Positions 46,907-57,621 are shown, counted from the first letter of the stretch. The stretch: DNA of 64,000 bases from Endomychus coccineus (GCA_958510875.1 OY294070.1:113626703-113690702), one strand, 5' to 3'. The notes: generated from the letters alone by a model not told the origin. A program made the numbers and translations.

Positions 46907-48318
46907 GGGTTTTTCAAAAAAAGGTACCCCCGCTGCTAGGATAGGTAGAACACTGAAAGATAAGTGCTTTGCTTAGTGAAAAAATTTCGTAACCACATCT
47001 GCATTCAAGATACCGGGTGTTGTAAAAAAAAAATTTAAAAACATTTTTCATAATTATGTCGGAACTACTGGCAAGGTTGTAATGAAACTTGGTATGAATA
47101 TGTTTTGGAAGCTGACAAATTGCATGAATTTATTTTTATATCTGACTCTCATAGAGGGCGCTGATACACAGTTCGTACCGAGTAGTTTTAATCATAACTT
47201 TTTTGAGGTTAGATTTTCTAATCCAAGTTTTACGTGAAATTGAACATCATTCAATTTTACACCAAAAAGTTACAGTTGGTAAAACTCAATACTGTATACC
47301 GTTTTCGTAATATTTTGATTTGAAAATGATGAAGTAATAACTAATGCTGGTATAAAGTAAAAAACAATTACCAATGGGTACACCAGAATTTTTTTTTGGT
47401 GTCACATTCCCAGTTTCTCGACAACGTCGTTCCACACCTCTGAACGTTTTTTCATTTGGTATGTTTCTTCTTTGAAACTTTTCTGAATAACGCATAACAG
47501 CTCCACTAGCGTATCCTAAACACTCGCCTAAGGTTAATAACATGTCGGTGTATTTAACATTTGAATACATTTTGATTATTAATCAACGTATTTAACAACA
47601 GTATTTCATGTTATTGACATTACTGTCAATAATACCGTCATTACTATCAACAAATGTCAGTTTTCCATTGCTAACTCAAACAGAACCAATTTGATGTTTG
47701 CGACGACCTTTTTTACTGAGGACGTTTTGAACACTTACTCTAATGAATATTTCATGTTTTTATTCAAATTTATTTCAATTCTTGGTGTAATTCTTTATTT
47801 AATCAATAACTTCAGCATTAGAATAATGTTATTGTTTTTGGTTTTTAATAAATTGGTAATTGTTTTTTACTTGATACCAGCATCAGTTATTACTTCATTA
47901 TTTTAGAATCAAAATATTCCGAAAACGGTACACAGTATCGAGTTTTTCCAAGAGTATATTTTGGTGTAAAATTGAATGATGTTTAATTTCACGTAAGACT
48001 TGAATTAGCAAATCTAACCTCAAAAAAGTTATGATTAAAACTACTCGGTACGAACCGTGTAATTAGCGCCCTCTATGAGAGTCAGATATAAAAATAGATT
48101 CATGCGATGTGTCAGCTTCCAAAACATATTCATACCAAATTTCATCACAATGTTACCAGTAGTTTCGACATTATCGTAAAAAATGTCTTAACATATTTTT
48201 TACAACACTCTGTATCTTGAATACGGATACTGTTACGAATTTTTTACTGAGCGAAGCACTTATCTTCGAGTGTTCTACCTATCCTAGCAACGGGGCCCCC
48301 TTTTTTTGAAACATCCTG
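46905..48318. mobile_element. Foldback element with about 470-bp arms and TA target site
   Basis: Arms 46905-47376 and 47850-48318 are inverted copies, with matching words such as CTAGGATAGGTAGAACACT, GAGGGCGCT/AGCGCCCTC and GTACCGAGTAG / CTACTCGGTAC. The ends CGGGGTTTTTC and CAGGATGTTTC (right end, reverse complement) are each bordered by TA, within a shared TATAC. TA borders and CAGGGTGTTTC-like ends suit the Tc1/mariner superfamily. The centre keeps a piece of a transposase frame (47377-47570). Confidence 0.88.
47377..47570 (-). pseudogene. N-terminal helix-turn-helix of a Tc1/mariner-type transposase (DUF4817-like)
   Basis: From ATG 47570 the minus strand reads YSNVKYTDMLLTLGECLGYA, then VMRYSEKFQRRNIPNEKTF, RGVERRCRETGNVTPKKNSG. 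This fits the DUF4817 helix-turn-helix pattern (DM...YGE..GNA..A.R.Y...FP.R..P...TF....RL.ETG...). That domain normally opens a DDE transposase in insects. The frame enters the left arm after about 65 residues and no DDE part follows, so this is a truncated remnant, perhaps the DNA-binding part only. Confidence 0.72.
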
Positions 48319-48871
48319 TATACGAAGTAATATTTCAACATTGGAAAAGTGTTAATTTTGATTAAAAAAATTTTTTCAGGATTTTGAACAATATTGCTAG
48401 ATTTAGATTCACACATTTCGTTAGATTGCGTTAATCCATTTTCTAGGTCACTTACATCTATAACCTGATTGTAATATTGTTCAATATTTTTAAAACTTGT
48501 TTTGAAATTCCCTTTAGAATTATTCACAAAAAATATATTGAAAATATCATCAGTACTCAGTACTATGTGAAATCATTGGTACTATGTTATTTTGACACAG
48601 AAAATGACGTCTTTAACGATGTCATCATGAGACGTCAGAAGATAAATCACTTTGTAATAATTGTTTGAAGGAGCTAGGGTATTAGCGAAACTAGTTTCAT
48701 TTATTTATCAAATTATTGAAAATCAAACTTTTAATAGATATTTCGCTTAAGTTTAGAATCGATTTTCATGACTTATTTTATTCTTTCTTTAGAAGAAATT
48801 CACTTACACGGAATGTTGGAATACTAACATTCTCAAAACGTGCGAAAAATTATGAATAAGTCTGACCATTG
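48319..48871. other. No gene seen
   Basis: AT-rich spacer between the foldback element and a MITE cluster. Confidence 0.5.
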
Positions 48872-49083
48872 TTAAAGTATACAGGTCTGCCGGAGCCTCC
48901 CTTCCATCGTTTCTTGCGCTAGGTGCCGTCACCTAGCTCCTCCAATCACATCGCCGGTACGTAACAACATCATATTATATCGTCGTCAATAACATTAAAT
49001 AAACGAAATAAACGACCAATCAGCTTGCACTCGAATTTTAAAAATAGTAGAAGGGAGGCTCCGGCAGACCTGTATACTTTGAC
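48872..49083. mobile_element. MITE, short form (family of 12158-12513)
   Basis: Near-perfect terminal inverted repeats of about 31 bp: AAAGTATACAGGTCTGCCGG and onward through CCTCCCTTC, mirrored at about 49051-49082. The inner parts ATAATATGATGTTGTTACGT (minus strand) and ATTCGAGTGCAAGCTGATTG (minus strand) match the copy at 12158-12513; about 140 bp of that copy's interior is absent. No coding capacity. Confidence 0.88.
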
Positions 49084-49096
49084 TATGAGTCTGACC

Positions 49097-49381
49097 CATC
49101 GACATATACATATGGACTGCGCGTGGCAATGATAAGCGCGGGTAGTGCCGGCGTGAGAGAGGGGAAAACGAAGAGGACTAATACTGTCTTTATCTACTTT
49201 ATCTATCGCGTTTCTATTGGCCGCTGCGTTGCCATGGAAATGCAACATGACTGTAGCTAGTATGTTTACGTCCCGAGCCGATAGATAAAGACAGTATTAG
49301 GCCTCTTCGTTTTCCCCTCTCTCACGCCGGCACTACCCGCGCTTATCATTGCCACGCGCAGTCCATATGTATATGTCGATG
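49097..49381. mobile_element. MITE with 100-bp, nearly identical inverted arms
   Basis: Arms 49097-49196 and 49282-49381 are inverted copies that differ at one position I could find (AGGACTAATACTG against AGGCCTAATACTG). The arms are unusually GC-rich in the middle (GCGCGGGTAGTGCCGGCGTG). The spacer is 85 bp. Such identity means a young insertion or gene conversion. Confidence 0.92.
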
Positions 49382-49395
49382 GTATGACCACGGTA

Positions 49396-49665
49396 GTATA
49401 TACAGGTCTGGAAACTCTATGTTTGACATGAGTCTCTTACATGTCGCCAAACTCGTAGTCCCTCGCTCAGCCACCAGCTGGCGCATGGATCGAAGTAAGT
49501 AGTCAGGATGTCAGGATTAGGCGCCCTATCGTTCAACGGTCGTATACGTTCCAAAGAACATCCCCCGACTCATGCGCCACCCTTTTGGTACTACGCAACA
49601 GATGACGCTTAGCGGACTCACTTCTCACATAGGAAACAGTCTCGAGTTTCCACACCTGTATATAC
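49396..49665. mobile_element. MITE with GTATATACAGGT ends
   Basis: GTATATACAGGTCTGGAAAC at 49396 is mirrored, with one mismatch, by the bases ending at 49665. The head CAGGTCTG is like that of the MITE at 48872, so the two may share a transposase. The word AGTCTGACC recurs at about 48859, 49088 and 49673, bordering the members of this cluster. Confidence 0.8.
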
Positions 49666-49853
49666 GACCGTGAGTCTGACCAAAAAGGTTTTTACATGAA
49701 CTGTCTCGCCTAAGGGGAATCGATATTAATAGACACATCACAGATTACACAGAGGCAATACGATGTCTATGATATTTTAGTGACAACAATCTGACGTTGA
49801 TTAGTAGATATTCGGGATAAAAATAGTCTTACAAGTTCATCAAGCGATTCGAA
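49666..49853 (+). promoter_or_regulatory. Presumed promoter and 5' leader of the ATPase gene
   Basis: These 188 bases are all that separate the MITE cluster from the start codon at 49854. GATAAAAATAG at 49816-49826 is TATA-like and TTCATC at about 49836-49841 could be an initiator, but the spacing is short and neither is strong. The leader and start site are inferred from position only. Confidence 0.25.
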
Positions 49854-50020
49854 ATGGCGAGTATGAAATTTGCTGTTTCATCCAAAACTTCTTTGAGTAC
49901 TAGTGGTATAAGTTATGTGAGGACTGTGACAAAGCAAAGAACGCAATTGGAGATCGAAGAATTTCGAAAGGAAATAACTACCGATGCCCATATTATTCCA
50001 CTTTCGGAATTAGAAGCAAA
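49854..50020 (+). CDS. Na+/K+-ATPase alpha subunit-like, exon 1
   Basis: ATG in a good context (GAAATGG) opens 55 codons plus two bases, ending at a consensus donor GTATGT (50021). The peptide begins MASMKFAVSSKTSLSTSG; residues about 31-55 (TQLEIEEFRKEITTDAHIIP then LSELEAK) match the pattern of the first cytoplasmic segment of Na+/K+-ATPase alpha subunits, where a charged helix precedes the GL(S/T) stretch. The lysine-rich extreme N-terminus of standard alpha subunits is replaced by a serine- and threonine-rich one. The two leftover bases AA join the first base of exon 2 to make AAC in frame. The exon is too short to stand out as an open frame; the phase match and protein continuity support it. 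Confidence 0.85.
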
Positions 50021-50456
50021 GTATGTTACCTAATTTTGAAATATCTACAAAAACATTCGTGTTCTTTTCAAGATAACATTTTTTCCATCTAACTGATTGA
50101 GGATAAAGCTTCGATGTATAAATGACCTAATAAATTAGGATATTAGCTGCAAATTAAAGTCGTAAAAATAAACTTCATCCAGTATGATCATTTGACGATT
50201 GATCTTACAACACATCCAAAATATCAGTACACACTTAGTTCCTACAGTTCAATTTTTGATATGATGTGCGATAAAATGTAGCAGAATGGTTTATATCTTG
50301 TAATGCGAGGGCGGCCTGAACTTTGGTTTACTGGAAATGTGTTGATAGAAAAAAAGAGTAGGTACATCGCGGATTCTAATGGTACCATGTTTGTTTTGCG
50401 GAAATGCGCTATAGCCGTGTTGGTCACTTCGGATTACTTAAAATCTGATATGCAGA
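50021..50456 (+). other. Intron 1, first segment; no gene
   Basis: Start of the 7365-bp intron 1 (50021-57385). Nothing recognisable before the LINE fragment. Confidence 0.6.
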
Positions 50457-51545
50457 TGATTCAAGGGGAGGGGGCTTAGCCCTCGAATGCATTTAGGCTA
50501 CTTAGTTGGGCCCATTGCGCGCCCCGTAGTCAATAACCTCTATTCTAACAGGTTTATGGCTCGCCAGAAGCCCAGAATATTCCAGCGCTGGCTTCCATAA
50601 GTTCTTCTGGGAGGAGTTTTGATTCTTCGAAGTGTCGGTGCCTGGAATATGTTAATGCTGGGCATTCCAACAGTATATGAGAGGAAGTTTCTTCCGCTTC
50701 TCTGCATTCTCTATATATTGGGTCATCTGTGAAGCCCATAGTGTGAAGGTGTCTGTTAAGACGACAGTGACCGGTTAGAATTCCAGTCATCCCTCTGATG
50801 TCCCTTCTGTTCAAAGAAAGGAGTTTTTTTGAGAGCCTAGGCTCAGGCTCTTTGATAAAGAGCTTGACCTGCCTCATGCGCGGTGATTCACGCCACAGTT
50901 GAGACCACTCTTTATTCAGTTGGTCCAGAAGGGCGAGACCCCCCACGCAATTTGATAATGCGACCATTAGCTCCGATCCGACAGAGGCGCAAGATGACCC
51001 CCGCCTGGCCAGGGAGTCGGCCATTTCGTTTCCTCCAACCCCACTGTATCCAGGGACCCAGATGAGTTGAACTTTATTTCTCCTGGCTAGTTCAGCCAGT
51101 GTATCTCTGCATTCTTTGACAAGCCTTGATGAGACTTTGAGTGATTTGAGAGCTCCCAGAGCCGACCGGCTGTCTGTGCAAATATATATGCGCCTATTCA
51201 CAAGGTTTCTTCGCAGATTTTCCATGACATAAGTCAATATTGCGTAGACTTCCGCCTGAAAAATCGTGCCGTAAGCGCCTAGAGTCACTGAGATAGTGAC
51301 CTTTGGCCGTTTTAGGTACACTCCCGCCTCAGAATCCTGACCTACCCTGGACCCATCTGTGAACTATACAAGCCCATCTGGTGGCAGTAGCGTGAGAGTC
51401 TCGTTACTCCAATCTTCTCTATCTGGGATGAGGCTTTTGGGAGAAGTGAAACATATAGTATGGGGCATTTAGAGATTTCCTCACTCAAAATCGATAAATG
51501 TTCACCAGAGTAGTGCGTTCTGGTCCAGTGGTCTAGGCCTTTCAA
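50457..51545 (-). pseudogene. RNase H end of a LOA/R1/I-type LINE, in ATPase intron 1
   Basis: Better preserved relative of 9781-10775, antisense to the ATPase gene. From 51321 a 255-codon frame reads FQAEVYAILTYVMENLRRN, CTDSRSALGALKS, LAELARRNKVQLIWVPGYSG, VGGNEMADSLARRG (complete fourth RNase H motif), RESPRMRQVKLFIKEP, NRRDIRGMTGILTGHCRLNR, and a tail with CREAEETSSHILLECPAL. All RNase H acidic positions look intact (the first motif FTDGSRVGQ lies just upstream, near 51350). Frame changes fall near 51330 and 51420; the polyprotein start and RT are missing. The 3' untranslated part runs to about 50457. Confidence 0.9.
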
Positions 51546-51555
51546 CTTATATCAG

Positions 51556-52530
51556 AGAATTGAGCTTAGCGGTGAGTTATCGGACGCTTTAGAGGTAACA
51601 TCCAGGGTGCCACAGGGGTAGGTATTAGGTCCAACTCTATATCTCATATATGTCTTCGACATACAGTATTCTGTTAAATATGTCAGTATACAGTTTTTTG
51701 CTGATGACACTCAAGTGCATCTTTCATATGACCCATTTAATTATGAGGATACATCTAATCTTATTAATGACGATCTCATTTCCTTAGAAAAGTACTCAAA
51801 CAATCACAATCTGACTTTGAACCTGAGCAAATACTGCCATATTATCTTTAATTCTGCTTTGATGACTGATGCGGAGGCAGATACTGATATGCAACTTAAG
51901 ATTCGGAGCCAGGTTCTGAAAGCTTCAAATAGCGCTAGGAATCTTGGAGTGATATTCTACTGCAAACTACGCTTCGAGGAGTATATAACGTTATTGGTTA
52001 CAAAGTCCTACCTTGACTTAAGACAGCAAAGCACAGGAAATTTATAAGTTTTAACTTGAGGAAACAATATTGTGAATGTTTAGTGTTATCTATCCTTAAC
52101 TACGGCTTAGTTTTGTATTTTCTTTGCTTGCTTCAAACTACTAAATATTGCCCTCAAAAAATCCAAAATTACTGTTGCAGATCTAGACTGGCTTAGCATC
52201 AAAAATTTGCCCAGATATCATATGAGCTCGTTGGCCTTTCGTGTACTTTCCACCTTCACTCCTCCTTTCCTTAAAAATAGACTAATATATAGAAGAAGAT
52301 TGCATGACCGCTTTATACGTCATACTTACAATTTAGACTTGCCTAAATTTCGTCTTGCTTGGTCAAATAGATGTTCCAGCTACAATGCAGTTAAAATATA
52401 TAATTCTATACCCTCTGCGTTCAAAACAGGTTCAGAAGATTTTCTCAAGAGGGAACTTAAATTGACGTTACTGGACTTACAAAAAGAACATTTGGCTATA
52501 TATTGCAGTTTGTGAAGTATTTTATTTACT
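51556..52530 (+). pseudogene. Jockey-type LINE RT fragment, in ATPase intron 1
   Basis: The plus strand reads RVPQG.VLGPTLYLIYVFD, YVSIQFFADDTQVHLSYD (the catalytic FADD box is intact), NHNLTLNLSKYCHIIF, then ARNLGVIFYCKLRFEEYI. After a frame change near 52045: RYHMSSLAFRVLSTFTPPFL, WSNRCSSYNAVKIYNSIPSA and a short end. Stop codons interrupt the PQG motif and the centre. The 5' part is absent and the fragment abuts the antisense LINE. Confidence 0.87.
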
Positions 52531-53404
52531 ATTGCATAAATCTATTTCTTTTCTTTGTAACAAACTTTAGATTATTAGATTATTATTTTTTCCCTTTTTT
52601 CTTGGTAGTTTAAAATTCGATAGGTAAGCTTATACTTTCTTCTAAGTCTTTCTCTTCATTTTATTTTTGTTAGAGGTTGAGTATGAGTAGCATAAGCTAA
52701 ACTTCACCTGTCTCTTTTTTGAATTGTATTTTCTTTTCACTTTGTAAGAAATAAAGACTTCATCAGTTTCACCACTTTGATATTTGAGATACATATTAAA
52801 TATCAAAAGTGAATCCTCATCAGTTGAAACCGATACTCTAGCTATTACTCGCAATCTTCATTTGTTGGCAAAGCAATAATTCCACTTGCACATAAGAAAC
52901 ATTGCGTTTTAATTGGCACCGGTTGCTCCAATGAGCATAACAATATAGACCTAGTTTGGAAGATAATTCATCCTTAGGCGTTGAAAAACTATCAGATTAT
53001 CATATTCCTATTAAATCTGTCGGTGTAACGGATGCAATGTAAAAAGGTGCTCAATAATTATCTCTGTTCCAAGAAATAATCCCAACAATTAAGGAAATGC
53101 TAATTTACATCTCTCTTAAGGGCCTAAAGATCAGACGGTGGAACTGAAATGACGGTCATGTGATTAAGCACCTATTATTTTGATAACGATTATATAGTCC
53201 AAAGAAATTAGATAAAACAGGCCAATTTCCAGAAATCGAGGATGCATTTTGCATTTATAGATAAAAATGTAGTATGGGACATACAAAATCGACTACCCCT
53301 AAATCACAATGATGAAAAAGTGTTTAGAACGTCGATTTAAATAGAACCATATTGTGAAAAAATGAAAAATGACACAAAGTTTTCCGAAAATCGCAAAAAC
53401 CTCC
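52531..53404 (+). other. Intron 1 segment; no gene
   Basis: AT-rich intron sequence. A 70-codon minus-strand frame (52642-52854) is not recognised. Confidence 0.55.

Positions 53405-53450
<46 letters not shown>
53405..53450. repeat. (TA)n microsatellite
   Basis: About 46 bases of TA dinucleotides with one CA interruption. The palindromic LTR-like insertion begins right after it, and ATATATA follows its other end at 55628-55636, so the insertion appears to have landed within the microsatellite. Confidence 0.92.
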
Positions 53451-55627
53451 TGTTATGATTTCATTTCATAAACAATAAAAATTTAAAAATAATAACTTAC
53501 CGAACTTTGAAAATCAGAAAAGATCAAATAAAAGATATTTATATGGAATTAAAAACAATAGTAAAAGCTAAATAATAGTTAGGATATTAATATTAACAAT
53601 GTAAAACATAATAAACAACAATGTAATAGAATAAGAAGTGATAAACAAGAACTTCAGTGAAAGTGAAGAAACGTACTGTGTAACAAAGGCAGAAATCATA
53701 ATTAAAGTGATTACAAAACTATCATGAGATAGTACAAAACATTGAATAATGTTATAGATATAAGTTAGGATTAGTAAATTTGAGTTATGTAATGTTAAAA
53801 GAATGTTATTGATATAATATGGTATGTATTAGATTTAAGAATAAGTAACTGTCAAGAAAACCATAAATATGGGAATAATCATATTAATAATAACCCAATC
53901 ATAGGTTATATTATACCAAAGTGTGGGGAAAAATGTAGGCAATATTAATTTAAAAAGAAGGAATCACTATCAATTAAAATAAGTTGAAAATCTCTAATAA
54001 TTCAAAAATTAAAGCATACTAAATTCTGATTGGTTGAGAGGAATTCCTAGTGTCAGTCTGGTAACAATGAGTACTTCTGTCAGTTCACAACAATTAACTT
54101 GGCATTCTTGATAAGTAAAGTAAGCACCTGATAGGTTGTTTATGACATCAAGTAGCGTCGGTTTTGGAGGCCTATAAAAAGGTCTGAAAGTAAAGCCAAG
54201 TTCAGTTTGCATTAATACCCAAGTAGAGACTGTTCTTCTCTGGCAACTCACCAAAATTTTCTAACCTAAGTTTATAAAAATAAACATCAGAGAACGCAAG
54301 TGTTCCAAACTTCGATAGGTTACAAGTAACCGAAATTAATAAGTTTTATTGAAAGTCAACGAGTATTCCAAGTATCTAAACCAAATAAAAGGTAGTAATA
54401 ACCTCCAATTTATAAGAAGTATCCAACGATTGCCATTCTTCAACATAATTTCAATAAAGCATCGAAAAGTTTTATGTCTTATCTAAAAGAATAAAACAAA
54501 GTATTATCAACAGTTCCTGATTCTCAAGAAGAAGTAACCAAAATTAGTTACCTGTGATTATCGTGAAAAAGCATAGTGTTGTGTAAAAGGTGAATCAACG
54601 AAATTATAAAAGGAAGTAAATTGAAAATTGCCCACATTGTTAAACACACTTTTGGAGATTATCTAAACGTAAGTTTGTTTATAATTTCTACATCATATTA
54701 TCTGTATTATCTGTAAAGAAAAAGGAAGATTGTTAATAATAACAATATAAACAAATATTAGTAGAAAAAGTGATTATAAGGTTATGTCATAGATTTTGTA
54801 AACATAAAATTGAATTGAACAAGATAATAAGAGTCATAGAAATTAAATATTGTGAAATCAAAGAGCATTGTGTTTAATTCCATATAAAAATTATTCTATA
54901 GATGAACTTCAAAACTTCATAAACATTAATTTAAAGTTCAAATATAATCAAATTAAAAGATAAAAAGCTAGCCGGTAGAATCAAAATATAATTATTAATA
55001 AAATTCAAATAAAATAAACTCATAAGAATTATCTTAACTCTCAACCAATCAGAATTTAGTATGCTTTAATTTTTGAATTATTGGAGATTTTCAACTTATT
55101 TTAATTGATAGTGATTCCTTCTTTTTAAATTAATATTGCCTACATTTTTCCCCACACTTTGGTATAATATAACCTATGATTGGGTTATTATTAATATGAT
55201 TATTCCCATATTTATGGTTTTCTTGACAGTTACTTATTCTTAAATCTAATACATACCATATTATATCAATAACATTCTTTTAACATTACATAACTCAAAT
55301 TTACTAATCCTAACTTATATCTATAACATTATTCAATGTTTTGTACTATCTCATGATAGTTTTGTAATCACTTTTTTTATGATTTCTGCCTTCGTTACAC
55401 AGTACGTTTCTTCACTTTCACTGAAGTTCTTGTTTATCACTTCTTATTCTATTACATTGTTGTTTATTATGTTTTACATTGTAAATATTAATATCCTAAC
55501 TATTATTTAGCTTTTACTATTGTTTTTAATTCCATATAAATATCTTTTATTTGATCTTTTCTGATTTTCAAAGTTCGGTAAGTTATTATTTTTAAATTTT
55601 TATTGTTTATGAAATGAAATCATAACA
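53451..55627. mobile_element. Palindromic LTR-like insertion with 590-bp inverted arms
   Basis: The arm 53451-54040 (starting TGTTATGATTTCATTTCATA) is repeated inverted at 55038-55627 with only a few mismatches. LTRs typically start with TG. The left arm continues past 54040 into a TATAAAAA box (54173-54180) and AATAAA (54453-54458), the order U3-R-U5 of an LTR. The right arm lacks these. No coding or clear primer-binding site is seen in 54041-55037. The most likely reading is a solo LTR beside an inverted truncated LTR; a foldback DNA element is the alternative. Confidence 0.75.
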
Positions 55628-55634
55628 ATATATA

Positions 55635-55794
55635 TAACTTAAGAGATATAGAATTAAATTTTCTGAATTATGAAGATAACTTAGATAATTTAACATAGGA
55701 TTATAAAGATGAATAAACGTAAAAGATTGAACCATAGGCGGGATTCGAACCCACATTTCTGGATTTCTAGTCCAGGGTGTTTACCAATTACACC
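55635..55794 (-). mobile_element. tRNA-derived SINE, copy 1
   Basis: On the minus strand the 5' part holds a pol III A box (TGGTGTAATTGG) and a perfect B box (GGTTCGAATCC). It folds as D-stem GGTG/CACC, anticodon stem CTGGA/TCCAG around CTAGAAA and T-stem GTGGG/CCCGC. It lacks the long variable arm that the apparent AGA (Ser) anticodon would need, and its acceptor stem does not close. A tail of about 100 bp unrelated to tRNA follows. The whole 160 bp is identical to 56108-56267. Confidence 0.78.
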
Positions 55795-56107
55795 ACTTCG
55801 GTCCTGTTAGATTTTTATATTTTTGTAAATATAAACCTCTGAAAGGATAGTAGATCATTGATGAACACAATGCGATTCGATGCCCTACCATAGTTCAACT
55901 ATTCACGCACATTCATCTGAAGTTCAGTCGTTTTTTGAAGTGAGGATTGTAGGTTAGTACTGCTATGGTTGGCAGTTACTTGACAGTTCTTATTCAAATG
56001 ACAGCATCCCGGTCCTTATATATTTCAATAGAACTGACTGAGAATTGTTCTGGTTAATTATAAACAAGTTTAAAGTTTCTTTGCCTAATTGGCCACTATC
56101 GTGTATG

Positions 56108-56267
56108 TAACTTAAGAGATATAGAATTAAATTTTCTGAATTATGAAGATAACTTAGATAATTTAACATAGGATTATAAAGATGAATAAACGTAAAAGAT
56201 TGAACCATAGGCGGGATTCGAACCCACATTTCTGGATTTCTAGTCCAGGGTGTTTACCAATTACACC
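56108..56267 (-). mobile_element. tRNA-derived SINE, copy 2
   Basis: Identical over 160 bp to 55635-55794, then diverges exactly at the upstream edge of the A box (GAGGTGTAATTGG here against AGTGGTGTAATTGG). The spacing between copies is 473 bp and the flanks differ. This is either two young SINE insertions or a local duplication. Confidence 0.75.
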
Positions 56268-57385
56268 TCTATGTGTGAAGTGGTTTGTAATCGATATAGT
56301 ATGCAGTTTTTGACAGCTCGTAATAAGATTTAAATAGACAGCTCAGACTGTTCGTTGAAAAATATACATTTAATAACCCCATAATAAGACAACACGTAAC
56401 GTTTACATGACAAACAACTCCTAGAATGGCAGCTCATTCCTTAACTGGCACACATGTCCGTGACTAACCACAGATGAATCCATAACAAGACACCACGTTA
56501 CAGCTGATGGCTCATACATCGAAAGCCACGAAGCTACCGCCGCCACGGGTGGAGTTAGTGGCCCCGTTCCCAGATGGTTCAATTAGCATAATAGTGTGAT
56601 TATCTGCATAAGTGACGCTTCATTCTACATATCAAGGCAAATCGTTGAGAATTAAAGCTCCTAATATGGTACCTTGAGATACTCCTTGCCTCTTTCTAAA
56701 AAATATTACTATCTATTTTCTATTGTGAGAGTTTGTCAAAAGGATCGCCACTTGAATGTTTGTGCTATTCTTTTGAAAACCGTCACATGGCGACTGCTAG
56801 AATCGCCATGTTATAACGGTTCTTGAGGTTCGTTAGGTCGATTGAATACTGAATTTCAGAGTTTTATCGTAACACTACATACAATTTATCATACCTGGTT
56901 AATATCTGTGATAACTCTATGATAATATTAACTTAGCCAAAGTTCTACATATTTATTAATTCTTCATTATAGAGGAATTTCATATCGTCACTTCGTTATT
57001 CATTCGGTTTATGCAATTCTATAAGGTTGTTTCTTTGCCTTGACTTTCAAGTATTATAACAACGCGACCCTGCTGATATTGCATTTCATAATCATCACAT
57101 AACATCATCCTTTATTCACTATTCGATATCGCTACCATATTTAGTAGCTCACTGTATCGAGTTGTTGTTTGTTTTGTGAAAATAGTGAAACCTATAGAAT
57201 TGAACAGATTTAGAATCCCACGGAGATAACTCCCTTATTATTCCATCACACTACACTTAGAATCATTCAAGTATAATCGAAACCAACTCTATGCCTCAAA
57301 GTTTGATAAGTCAAAAGCTTGCGAAAAAGATCATATCATCGCCTGAAAATTAAATCCAGTTTCGAATTGTTCCGTTTTGTTACAG
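56268..57385 (+). other. Last segment of intron 1, with a small RT scrap
   Basis: On the minus strand at about 56695-56581 a fragment reads RQGVSQGTILGALIL and then YADNHT, remnants of the RT PQG and YADD motifs. Otherwise it is ordinary intron, ending at the acceptor TTTTGTTACAG (AG at 57384-57385). Confidence 0.55.
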
Positions 57386-57621
57386 CTTAAACACGAATAT
57401 CAATACTGGCTTAACCAAATTACAAGCAGATCAGGTTTTGAAAATGACCGGACCCAATTGCTTGATTGCATCGGCTACCAGATCCAATTGGCTCCTATTT
57501 GCAGAATTTATGTTTGGCGGTTTTGCTGCTCTCTTATGGATCGGAGCCATCTTGTCCCTGGTTGGATTTTTCTTCACTTACTTCATTAATGACGAAGAGG
57601 AGTATGAACAGCTGTATTTAG
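57386..57621 (+). CDS. Na+/K+-ATPase alpha subunit-like, exon 2
   Basis: Starts after AG 57384-57385 and ends before GT 57622. The first base completes the codon left by exon 1; one base carries to exon 3. It encodes residues 57-134: NTGLTKLQADQVLKMTGPN (the GL(S/T)...GPN signature), then NWLLFAEFMFGGFAALLWIG, the start of M1, which is almost unchanged from the family pattern. The M1-M2 loop is FTYFINDEEEYEQLYLG. It has the same length as in standard alpha subunits (19 residues between LLWIGAIL and LYLG), so positions can be matched without gaps: Thr120 stands where pig alpha-1 has Gln111 and Gln131 where it has Asn122. Confidence 0.93.

Noticed and set aside
55732..55805. A functional tRNA-Ser(AGA) gene on the minus strand
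   Set aside because: A and B boxes and three stems are present, but the acceptor stem does not pair, the long variable arm of Ser tRNAs is missing, and an identical copy with a long non-tRNA tail lies 473 bp away. A SINE explains it better.
57377..57589. An alternative 70-codon frame overlapping ATPase exon 2
   Set aside because: It is the +1 shadow of the exon, which has the correct family motifs and splice phase.
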